Shown here piece by piece: positions 57,216-64,000 of a stretch of DNA of 64,000 nt. Source of the stretch: Pollutimonas sp035515055 (lineage in GTDB: Bacteria; Pseudomonadota; Gammaproteobacteria; Burkholderiales; Burkholderiaceae_B); the NCBI GenBank assembly GCA_035515055.1, contig DATJBV010000037.1, positions 69,303 to 133,302 on the forward strand. The letters are read 5' to 3'. How positions within the stretch are numbered: position 1 is the first letter of the stretch; each line of letters opens with the position of its first letter. The translations under genes and the position numbers were made by a program. The notes under the pieces were generated by a model that searched no databases, was not told the origin of the DNA, and saw only the letters and a list, made by a program, of their open reading frames with translations.

Positions 57216-57932
57216 ATGACCACCAGATCGTATAAGCGCGTTCTTCTAAAACTCTCCGGCGAAGCGCTGATGGGTGAGGACGCCTTTGGGATCAATCGTT
57301 CAACGATACTGCGCATGACCGAAGAGGTTGCCGAAGTCGCCGCGCTTGGCGTCGAACTGGCGATCGTGATCGGCGGCGGCAATATCTTCAGAGGTATCGC
57401 CCCTGGCGCTCAAGGCATGGATCGCGCAACCGCCGACTACATGGGCATGATGGCCACAGTCATGAATGCGCTCGCCTTGCAAGACGCCCTGAAGCACCGA
57501 GGTATCGACACGCGGGTGCAGTCCGCCCTGAATATCGATCAAGTCGTCGAGCCCTACATTCGCCCCAAGGCCTTGCGTTACCTCGAAGAGGGCAAGCTGG
57601 TCATTTTCGCCGCGGGTACGGGAAATCCGTTTTTTACGACCGATACCGCGGCGGCGCTCCGAGGGGCCGAGATCGGCGCCGAGATCGTGCTGAAGGCCAC
57701 CAAGGTCGACGGTATATACAGTGCGGATCCAAACAAGGATCCTACCGCCACGCGATATTCGCGCATCAGTTTCGACGAGGCCATCGTACGGCGCCTGGAA
57801 GTCATGGATGCAACCGCGTTTGCGCTATGTCGGGATCAGAAGCTGCCTATCAAGGTGTTCTCCATCAACAAGCCAGGCGCCCTCAAGCGCGTCGTGTGCG
57901 GCGAAGATGAAGGCACACTGGTACACGTTTGA
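57216..57932 (+). CDS. pyrH: UMP kinase
   Basis: This 238-residue enzyme phosphorylates UMP to UDP with ATP. It belongs to the amino-acid kinase family: VLLKLSGEALMG, the IVIGGGNIFRG glycine loop, and AAGTGNPFFTTDTAAALR. The protein is hexameric and regulated by GTP and UTP in other bacteria. The length equals that of E. coli PyrH (241) within a few residues. frr follows after 13 bases. Confidence 0.98.
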   Translation: MTTRSYKRVLLKLSGEALMGEDAFGINRSTILRMTEEVAEVAALGVELAIVIGGGNIFRGIAPGAQGMDRATADYMGMMATVMNALALQDALKHRGIDTRVQSALNIDQVVEPYIRPKALRYLEEGKLVIFAAGTGNPFFTTDTAAALRGAEIGAEIVLKATKVDGIYSADPNKDPTATRYSRISFDEAIVRRLEVMDATAFALCRDQKLPIKVFSINKPGALKRVVCGEDEGTLVHV

Positions 57933-57945
57933 TAAAGGAATAATC

Positions 57946-58506
57946 ATGAGTCTTTCAGAGGTCAGGAAATCGGCTGAATCCCGAATGACGAAGTCGCTCG
58001 ACGCGCTTAAAGTCGGCCTGTCGAAGATACGCACCGGGCGTGCCCATGCCGGCATACTCGACCATGTCATGGTCGATTACTACGGTTCGCCCGTGCCTGT
58101 CAGCCAGGTGGGGAATGTAAATCTTGTCGACGCCCGCACCATCAGTATCCAGGTATGGGAAAAGAATATGGCTGGGCCCATTGAAAAGGCCATACGCGAT
58201 TCCGACTTGGGGTTGAACCCCATTTCCATGGGCGATTCCATCCGCGTGCCCATGCCGGCGCTCACCGAAGAGCGCCGCCGCGACTTGACCAAGGTCGTGC
58301 GCACCGAAGGCGAGGATGCCAAGATTGCGGTTCGCAATCTGCGCCGCGATGCCAACGACACGCTCAAGAAGCTGGTCAAGGACAAGGAAATTTCGGAAGA
58401 CGACGAGCGTCGCATGCAGGATGACGTTCAAAAGCTGACTGACAAATATGTCGCTGAAATCGACAAGCTGGTCTCGCAGAAAGAAGCGGAAATCATGACG
58501 GTCTGA
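57946..58506 (+). CDS. frr: Ribosome recycling factor
   Basis: This 186-residue protein splits post-termination ribosomes together with EF-G. It shows the family features LSKIRTGRAHAGIL, DYYGSPVPVSQVGNVNL, and the long helices PALTEERRRDLTKVVR and ENERRM-like acidic ends (SEDDERRMQDDVQKLTDKY). ATG 57946 has an AAAGGAA site. The length matches E. coli Frr (185). Confidence 0.98.
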   Translation: MSLSEVRKSAESRMTKSLDALKVGLSKIRTGRAHAGILDHVMVDYYGSPVPVSQVGNVNLVDARTISIQVWEKNMAGPIEKAIRDSDLGLNPISMGDSIRVPMPALTEERRRDLTKVVRTEGEDAKIAVRNLRRDANDTLKKLVKDKEISEDDERRMQDDVQKLTDKYVAEIDKLVSQKEAEIMTV

Positions 58507-58534
58507 ATCGGCCGTTGCTTGCGGATTATCCTTA

Positions 58535-59293
58535 ATGATAAGCAGCACCACATTGTCCGTGCCCACATGCACCGACGTTCCACGCCACCTTGCCATTATC
58601 ATGGATGGGAACGGCCGGTGGGCGACCAAGCGCTTTCTTCCGCGGACCGCCGGCCATGTACGTGGCGTGCAAGCCGTCAGGCGGGCTGTCGAAGCCTGCG
58701 GCAAGCGCGGCGTCGAATACCTCACCTTGTTCGCATTCAGTTCCGAGAACTGGCGGCGTCCCAAGGATGAAGTCTCGTTGTTAATGCGCTTGTTCATCCA
58801 GACGTTGGAAAAAGAAGTGCTGAAGTTGGATGGGCAAGGTGTGCGGCTGCGTATCGTGGGCGACTTGTCGCCGTTCGAACCGCGTTTGCAGGAACTCATA
58901 CGCGCAGCCGAACAGCGTACCGAACATAATACGGCGCTCAATCTCACGATCGCCGCGAATTACGGCGGACGCTGGGACATTCTTCAGGCCATGCAGCGCT
59001 TGCTTGCCGCGCGTCCCGAGCTGGCGCGGCAGCCCGACAAGATCAACGAAACGCTGCTTAGCGATTACCTGTCCATGGCCTATGCGCCCGAACCGGATTT
59101 GTTCATCCGCACCGGCGGCGAGCAGCGAATCTCGAACTTTCTGGTCTGGCAGCTCGCCTATACTGAGCTGTATTTCACCAACGATTACTGGCCTGACTTC
59201 GGACCCAGGGAGATCGATGCCGCTTTCGAATGGTATCGGACTCGCGAACGCCGTTTTGGGCGCACCAGCGCCCAGCTTGCCGAAAAAGTCTGA
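58535..59293 (+). CDS. uppS: Undecaprenyl diphosphate synthase (cis-prenyltransferase)
   Basis: This 252-residue enzyme builds the C55 lipid carrier for peptidoglycan and other wall polymers. The catalytic Asp24 is in IIMDGNGRWA, and the second block LFAFSSENWRRP and the terminal DLFIRTGGEQRISNFLVWQ are typical. The length matches E. coli UppS (253). It sits between frr and cdsA, the standard order. Confidence 0.97.
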   Translation: MISSTTLSVPTCTDVPRHLAIIMDGNGRWATKRFLPRTAGHVRGVQAVRRAVEACGKRGVEYLTLFAFSSENWRRPKDEVSLLMRLFIQTLEKEVLKLDGQGVRLRIVGDLSPFEPRLQELIRAAEQRTEHNTALNLTIAANYGGRWDILQAMQRLLAARPELARQPDKINETLLSDYLSMAYAPEPDLFIRTGGEQRISNFLVWQLAYTELYFTNDYWPDFGPREIDAAFEWYRTRERRFGRTSAQLAEKV

Positions 59294-59308
59294 ACCGGGA
59301 GTTCCCTT

Positions 59309-60172
59309 ATGTTGAAGCAACGCGTCATCACGGCGATAGTCCTGCTTGCCGTATTGCTGGGAACCCTGCTTGCGCCGGGCCCGTGGCCCCTGGTCCTCCT
59401 CTTTACCCTGGCCGCCGGGTGCGCGCTGTGGGAATGGTTGCGTCTTACATGGCCGCGGCGCAACAGCGCAATACCGTGCATGATTGCTATCGCTGTTGCC
59501 GTCGGCCTGGTCATCTTGGCCAGCCTCTGGCTGCGGGCGGCGCAGCGTGGCCAGGAAATGCCGTTCCAGGGGCAGGTCAATACATGGCTGCTGCCTCTGG
59601 CAGCCGCATTATGGGTGTTGGGCGCCAGCTATCTCGTCTATCGCGGCCAGTCTGAAAGCCGGAAGAACGGGCTTGCCCTGAGTGTTTTTGGGGTGCTTGC
59701 GGTCGTCGCGGTATGGGCGGCGCTCGTGCAATTGTTCCTGGCACACGGCGCAGGCTTCCTCGTTTCTTTGCTGGCACTCATCTGGATCGCCGATATCGCC
59801 GCCTATTTCACCGGAAAAGCCCTGGGGAGACATAAGCTCGCACCCAAGGTCAGCCCCGGCAAGACGTGGGAAGGGGCCGTGGGCGGCGTACTTGCCGCGA
59901 CGGCCTGGGTAATGGCAACCAGCCTCTGGTGGCCGGGCAGCTTCGGAGCGGTGCTCGCGCAGCGGTGGCCTATGTGGGGCGTGCTGGCTATCGCGGTCTT
60001 TCTTGCAGCGCTGTCCATCGTCGGTGATTTGTTCGAGTCCTTGCTCAAGCGGCGGGCTGGCGTCAAGGATTCCAGCCAGTTGCTGCCGGGCCATGGCGGC
60101 GTATATGACCGCATCGATGCATTGTTGCCGGTTGCGCCTATTGCCTTGTTATTGACCGGAGCGGGGCTTTGA
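59309..60172 (+). CDS. cdsA: Phosphatidate cytidylyltransferase
   Basis: This 287-residue inner-membrane enzyme makes CDP-diacylglycerol from CTP and phosphatidate, the precursor of all phospholipids. It has about eight hydrophobic segments and the family signature near the C-terminus (SLLKRRAGVKDSSQLLPGHG followed by GVYDRID). The segment SPGKTWEGAVGG is the conserved CdsA loop. Its TGA shares one base with the ATG of dxr (TGATG). Confidence 0.95.
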   Translation: MLKQRVITAIVLLAVLLGTLLAPGPWPLVLLFTLAAGCALWEWLRLTWPRRNSAIPCMIAIAVAVGLVILASLWLRAAQRGQEMPFQGQVNTWLLPLAAALWVLGASYLVYRGQSESRKNGLALSVFGVLAVVAVWAALVQLFLAHGAGFLVSLLALIWIADIAAYFTGKALGRHKLAPKVSPGKTWEGAVGGVLAATAWVMATSLWWPGSFGAVLAQRWPMWGVLAIAVFLAALSIVGDLFESLLKRRAGVKDSSQLLPGHGGVYDRIDALLPVAPIALLLTGAGL

Positions 60173-61374
60173 TGAAAGAGCAGCAAATATGTGTTTTGGG
60201 CTCCACGGGTTCAATTGGCGTGAACACGTTGGATGTCATTGCGCGGCATCCCGAAACACTCTCGGTTTACGCGCTTAGCGCCTTCAGCCGTATCGAACAG
60301 CTTGCAGAGCAGGCGGCAGCCACCGGTGCCCGAGTCGTCATTGTGCCCGACAGCAAGGCGCGCGCACGTTTTATACACGCCTGGCCATCAGCCCGCACCA
60401 TGCCCGAGATCCGTGTAGGCGCGCAGTCGCTTGCCGATACCGCGGCCGACTCTATGGTTACAACGGTCATGGCTGCCATCGTCGGTGCGGCGGGGCTGCC
60501 GGCGGCCCTGGCGGCGGCCCGCGCGGGCAAGCGGGTCCTGCTTGCCAATAAAGAGGCTCTCGTCGCGGCGGGCGGCTTGTTCATGCGAACCGTGAGGGAC
60601 AACGGCGCCGAACTCCTACCCATCGACAGCGAGCACAACGCGATCTTCCAGTGCCTGCCTCACGGCGGGCAGGCCCACGCGCCATCGTCACCGGCGGTCG
60701 GCGTGCGTCGTCTGCTGCTAACGGCGTCAGGCGGACCATTCCGGACAATGGCGCTTAATCTGCTGGCGGGGGTAACGCCGGACCAGGCATGCGCCCATCC
60801 CAACTGGAGCATGGGCCGCAAAATATCGGTCGATTCAGCCACCATGCTGAACAAGGGGCTTGAGGTAATTGAAGCGCATTGGCTCTTCGCCATGCCGGTC
60901 GACAAGATCCAGGTCGTCATCCATCCGCAAAGCATGGTGCACTCGATGGTCGAGTACGAAGATGGATCCATTCTTGCCCAGATGGGTCAACCGGATATGC
61001 GTACGCCCATCGCCTACGGGCTGGGCTTCCCCGAACGCATCGACAGCGGTGTGGGGCTGCTGGCGCTTACAGCCCTCGGTCGCCTCGATTTCGAAGAGCC
61101 CGATCTGGAACGCTTTCCATGCCTGCGCCTGTCGTTCGATGCGCTCGCAACGGGGCAAGCGGCTTGCGTTGCGCTCAATGCCGCCAACGAAATTGCCGTC
61201 GACTGTTTCCTGAAGCAGCAAATTCGGTACACTGAGATCGCGCCTATTATCGAGGCCTGCCTGAACCGGATGACGGCTATGCCCGATCCGGGGCTCGACA
61301 CACTTGACGACGTATTGGCCCTCGACGCCTATACGCGTGGCATAGCCACGGAATTTTGCCTGCTCAAAGGGTAA
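60172..61374 (+). CDS. dxr: 1-deoxy-D-xylulose 5-phosphate reductoisomerase
   Basis: This 400-residue enzyme converts DXP to methylerythritol 4-phosphate, the committed step of the non-mevalonate isoprenoid pathway. It has the NADPH loop LGSTGSIGVNTLDVI, the metal-binding segment ELLPIDSEHNAIFQ and the flexible loop GRKISVDSATMLNKGLEVIE. An in-frame TTG lies just before it, but ATG 60172 is preferred. It supplies isoprenoid precursors used by UppS, encoded two genes upstream. Confidence 0.97.
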   Translation: MKEQQICVLGSTGSIGVNTLDVIARHPETLSVYALSAFSRIEQLAEQAAATGARVVIVPDSKARARFIHAWPSARTMPEIRVGAQSLADTAADSMVTTVMAAIVGAAGLPAALAAARAGKRVLLANKEALVAAGGLFMRTVRDNGAELLPIDSEHNAIFQCLPHGGQAHAPSSPAVGVRRLLLTASGGPFRTMALNLLAGVTPDQACAHPNWSMGRKISVDSATMLNKGLEVIEAHWLFAMPVDKIQVVIHPQSMVHSMVEYEDGSILAQMGQPDMRTPIAYGLGFPERIDSGVGLLALTALGRLDFEEPDLERFPCLRLSFDALATGQAACVALNAANEIAVDCFLKQQIRYTEIAPIIEACLNRMTAMPDPGLDTLDDVLALDAYTRGIATEFCLLKG

Positions 61375-61398
61375 TACAGCGGTTTTTTCAGGACATTA

Positions 61399-62733
61399 AT
61401 GTTTTTCACACTGATTGCATTCGCTGTTGCGTTGGGCGTACTGATTACGTTTCACGAACTTGGTCATTACTGGGTGGCTCGACGCTGCGGCGTGCGTGTC
61501 CTGCGGTTTTCCGTCGGTTTCGGCAAGGTCCTGGCGCGTCGCGTGGATCGCCATGGGACTGAATGGGCCTTTTCCGCCATTCCGCTAGGCGGATATGTGA
61601 AGATGCTGGACGATGCGCCGGCCGATGCCGCCGCCGGCGAGGCCGCACAGGCCTTCAATCGCAAGTCTTTGCTCCAGCGCAGCGCCATCGTCGTCGCCGG
61701 ACCGGTCGCCAACCTGATTCTCGCTGTGATCTTGTATGCGGCGCTGGGAATGGCGGGTACGCAAGAACCGGCGCCCGTGCTTGCGGCGCCGCCGGCGGCC
61801 ACCGCGGCAGCCCAGGCCGGGTTCCAGGAGGGCGACCGGATCACCCGCATCGACGGGCAGGAAGTACAGTCGTGGGGAGAAGCACGGTGGCAACTGCTCG
61901 ACGGCCTGACCAGCGGCGGGCAGGTACAAGTGCAGGTCGATACCGCCTCGGGCATGTCTCGTGAACGCCTGTTGCAGTTAGCCCCGGGCGCCATAGAACC
62001 GGAGGGCAGCGACTTGATGGCCGAAGCCGGTCTGAGCTTGGCCGCGCCCCGCGCACAGATTTCCGAAGTGATTGCGGGAGGGGCGGGGGAGCGGTATGGA
62101 TTGCACACCGGCGATATCATCGTCGCCATCGGCCAAGTGCGGCAGCCTGCGCCGGGCGCCGTGGTCAAGGCAATCCAGGAGCACCCTGGCGTTCCCGTCC
62201 CCGTCAAGGTGTTGCGCGATGGCACCACTCTTGCGTTTGACGTGACGCCTCAGGTGGACACCGCCAGCGACGGTTCCAAGGTGGGGCGTATAGGCGTGCT
62301 GCTCGGAGCTGACTTTCCCATGGTCAACGTTAGCTATGGCCCGCTCGATAGCCTAAAACGCGGCGTTGTCCGCACTGTCGATACGGCCTGGTTTTCGCTC
62401 AAGATGATGGGCCGCATGGTGGTCGGAGACGTCTCGCTGCGCAATGTCAGCGGCCCGGTCACCATCGCCGATTATGCCGGCCAGACGGCACGCATCGGTT
62501 TGGCGGCATATATCGGCTTTTTGGCCTTGATCAGTGTTAGTATCGGCGTGTTAAATTTGTTACCTATACCTATGCTGGATGGCGGTCACCTTATGTATTA
62601 CGCTATAGAGGCGGTGCGCGGCAAGCCGGTTCCAGAAAAATGGATGGAAGCGGGGCAGCGTATTGGGATTGGTCTGCTTGCCGGCCTAATGGGTTTGGCG
62701 TTCTTTAATGATTTCATGCGTCTTTTCAGTTAA
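61399..62733 (+). CDS. rseP: RIP metalloprotease (site-2 protease)
   Basis: This 444-residue inner-membrane zinc protease cuts anti-sigma factor RseA within the membrane to release sigma-E, and clears signal-peptide remnants. The zinc motif HELGH is at residues 19-23 in the first membrane segment, and the third ligand is in NLLPIPMLDGGHLM near the C-terminus. Two PDZ domains lie between (GFQEGDRITRIDGQEV and YGLHTGDIIVAIGQV). bamA follows after 53 bases. Confidence 0.96.
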   Translation: MFFTLIAFAVALGVLITFHELGHYWVARRCGVRVLRFSVGFGKVLARRVDRHGTEWAFSAIPLGGYVKMLDDAPADAAAGEAAQAFNRKSLLQRSAIVVAGPVANLILAVILYAALGMAGTQEPAPVLAAPPAATAAAQAGFQEGDRITRIDGQEVQSWGEARWQLLDGLTSGGQVQVQVDTASGMSRERLLQLAPGAIEPEGSDLMAEAGLSLAAPRAQISEVIAGGAGERYGLHTGDIIVAIGQVRQPAPGAVVKAIQEHPGVPVPVKVLRDGTTLAFDVTPQVDTASDGSKVGRIGVLLGADFPMVNVSYGPLDSLKRGVVRTVDTAWFSLKMMGRMVVGDVSLRNVSGPVTIADYAGQTARIGLAAYIGFLALISVSIGVLNLLPIPMLDGGHLMYYAIEAVRGKPVPEKWMEAGQRIGIGLLAGLMGLAFFNDFMRLFS

Positions 62734-62786
62734 AGGCTTTGTGCCTTACAATCTTCCACCATTCAATCGCCCAAGGATCGTCCAGG

Positions 62787-64000
62787 ATGTCGTTTAGCCG
62801 GAAATTCCCTTTTGCCAAGCGCGCCTTGCCCATTTTATTGGCGGCCATGCTTGTTCCCAGTTTCGCAAATGCATTCTCGCCGTTTGTAGTACGCGATATC
62901 CAGGTCAACGGCATCCAGCGGGTAGACGCCGGCACGATATTCAGCTATTTGCCCGTCAAAGTGGGTGAACAATTTACCGAGGCCCAGGCCAGCGAAGCCA
63001 TACAGCGCTTGTACGCCACCGGCTTCTTCAGCGATGTCAAGATCGACACGGCCAATAATGTGCTTGTCGTATCCGTCCAGGAACGGCCCACCATTGCCTC
63101 GGTCAGCTTCAACGGCATGCACGAGTTCGACTCCAAGGCCATCATCAAATCGCTGGGCGCGGTCGGCTTCGGGCAGGGCCGGGTATTCGATCGCTCCATG
63201 CTCGAGCGGGCGGAATTCGAACTCAAGCAGCAGTACTTGTCCAAAGGCAAGTACGGCGTAGAAATTAGCCCCATCATCACACCGCTGCCGCGCAATCGCG
63301 TCGGGGTCAGCTTCGACATCTTCGAAGGCGACCTGGCCAAGATCAAGGAAATCAAAATCGTCGGCAACAAGGCGTTTTCGGAGTCCACGCTGCTTGGCGA
63401 AATGGAACTGACCGACTCCGGCATGATGACGTGGTATACGGGCACGAATAAATACTCGCGCGAAAAGCTCGAAGGCGATATCGAACGCATTCGCTCCTAC
63501 TACCTGGATCGCGGGTACCTGGAATACGCAGCCGAACCCCCGCAGGTCACCATATCGCCCGACCGCCAGGATATCTTCGTAACGCTTACCATCCACGAGG
63601 GCGAACCGTACAAGTTGCGCAGCGTCAAGCTGGCCGGCGATCTCCTTGGGCTTGAAGACAAGATTCAACCGCTGGTTGCCATCAAGGCCGGGGAAACCTT
63701 CTCCGCGGCAAAGTCCAGCGCAACCGTCAAGGCAATCACGGAATACCTGGGCAGCCTGGGCTATGCGTTCGCCAACGTCAACCCCAACCCTGTACTGGAC
63801 CGCGAAACCCACGAAGCCGACCTGACGTTTTACGTTGATCCGGGCCGCCGCGTTTATGTGCGCCGTATCGAGATAGGCGGCAACACGCGCACGCGCGACG
63901 AGGTCATTCGCCGCGAGATGCGCCAGCAAGAAGCGGCCTGGTACGATTCAAGCAGCATTAAATCGTCGCGCGATCGCGTCGACCGTCTGGGCTACTTCAA
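62787..64000 (+). CDS. bamA: Outer-membrane assembly factor BamA (C-terminal part outside window)
   Basis: This partial gene gives about 404 residues of the BamA protein, which folds beta-barrel proteins into the outer membrane. A signal peptide (cleavage near SFANAF) is followed by tandem POTRA domains: the first opens FVVRDIQVNGIQRVDAGTIF, later ones contain IKEIKIVGNKAFSESTLL and VYVRRIEIGGNTRTRDEVI. About four and a half POTRA domains are visible; the barrel lies beyond the window. Position after rseP is the usual order. Confidence 0.97.
   Translation, partial: MSFSRKFPFAKRALPILLAAMLVPSFANAFSPFVVRDIQVNGIQRVDAGTIFSYLPVKVGEQFTEAQASEAIQRLYATGFFSDVKIDTANNVLVVSVQERPTIASVSFNGMHEFDSKAIIKSLGAVGFGQGRVFDRSMLERAEFELKQQYLSKGKYGVEISPIITPLPRNRVGVSFDIFEGDLAKIKEIKIVGNKAFSESTLLGEMELTDSGMMTWYTGTNKYSREKLEGDIERIRSYYLDRGYLEYAAEPPQVTISPDRQDIFVTLTIHEGEPYKLRSVKLAGDLLGLEDKIQPLVAIKAGETFSAAKSSATVKAITEYLGSLGYAFANVNPNPVLDRETHEADLTFYVDPGRRVYVRRIEIGGNTRTRDEVIRREMRQQEAAWYDSSSIKSSRDRVDRLGYF

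Noticed and set aside
1..64000. CRISPR arrays, insertion sequences, prophage and tRNA genes
   Set aside because: No regularly spaced repeats, transposase or integrase frames, or cloverleaf-like segments were seen; gene order and codon use look like ordinary core chromosome.

Overview
The window looks like chromosomal core DNA of a betaproteobacterium of the order Burkholderiales, most likely family Alcaligenaceae (Bordetella/Pusillimonas-like). The reasons are the high GC content, the gene orders gmk-rpoZ-spoT and rpsB-tsf-pyrH-frr-uppS-cdsA-dxr-rseP-bamA with map-glnD divergent, a pyruvate dehydrogenase operon whose LpdA carries its own lipoyl domain, and class I polyhydroxybutyrate genes. 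Coding density is very high: the longest gene-free stretches are about 190-260 bases. I see no tRNA, rRNA, insertion sequence, prophage or CRISPR array. The genus is inferred from gene content only.

Layout. 1-4310 (minus): a (p)ppGpp synthetase/hydrolase cut by the window edge, rpoZ, gmk, an unknown 109-aa protein coupled to a phospholipid N-methyltransferase-like gene, and xthA. 4430-4675: a stand-alone 47-aa gene with a 5' hairpin and a strong terminator. 4748-9555 (plus): a thiolase overlapping a spermidine-synthase-like gene, then an ABC importer with an internal terminator after its binding protein. 9612-12561: an operon matching E. coli ybhP-clsB-ybhN. 12645-13562: a glycine-zipper protein facing a BON-domain lipoprotein. 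13793-20423: an RND efflux operon whose last gene overlaps pdxJ. 20437-22477: a nitroreductase and an orphan disulfide oxidoreductase. 22496-28482 (minus): a SCO protein, then prlC, folD, a FixJ-type regulator and a PAS kinase, the last four joined by 4-base overlaps. 28744-35010 (plus): aceE-aceF-lpdA, divergent from the two-component genes.

35099-41504 (plus): folC, a SPOR-domain protein, cvpA, purF, an L,D-transpeptidase and a DUF882/M15 peptidase. 41512-50561: a divergent carbon/redox cluster. Leftward run a P-type ATPase, phaC and phaB; rightward run a GntP-type permease, a phosphotransacetylase and ackA. A perfect FNR/ANR box (TTGAT-N4-ATCAA) lies between them, exactly 41.5 bases from a predicted start site for the leftward genes. 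50515-55152 (minus): dsbB, marC, glnD, map. 55159-64000 (plus): a structured rpsB leader with a promoter overlapping that of map, then the translation/envelope operon into bamA, which is cut by the window edge.

No whole new system stands out. The best leads are regulatory: the FNR-box-controlled polyhydroxybutyrate/P-type ATPase/acetate cluster; the two-component genes fused into one overlapping operon with folD and prlC, with a 14-bp palindrome at their start and opposite the pyruvate dehydrogenase operon; the overlapping divergent rpsB/map promoters; and the small gene at 4478-4621.
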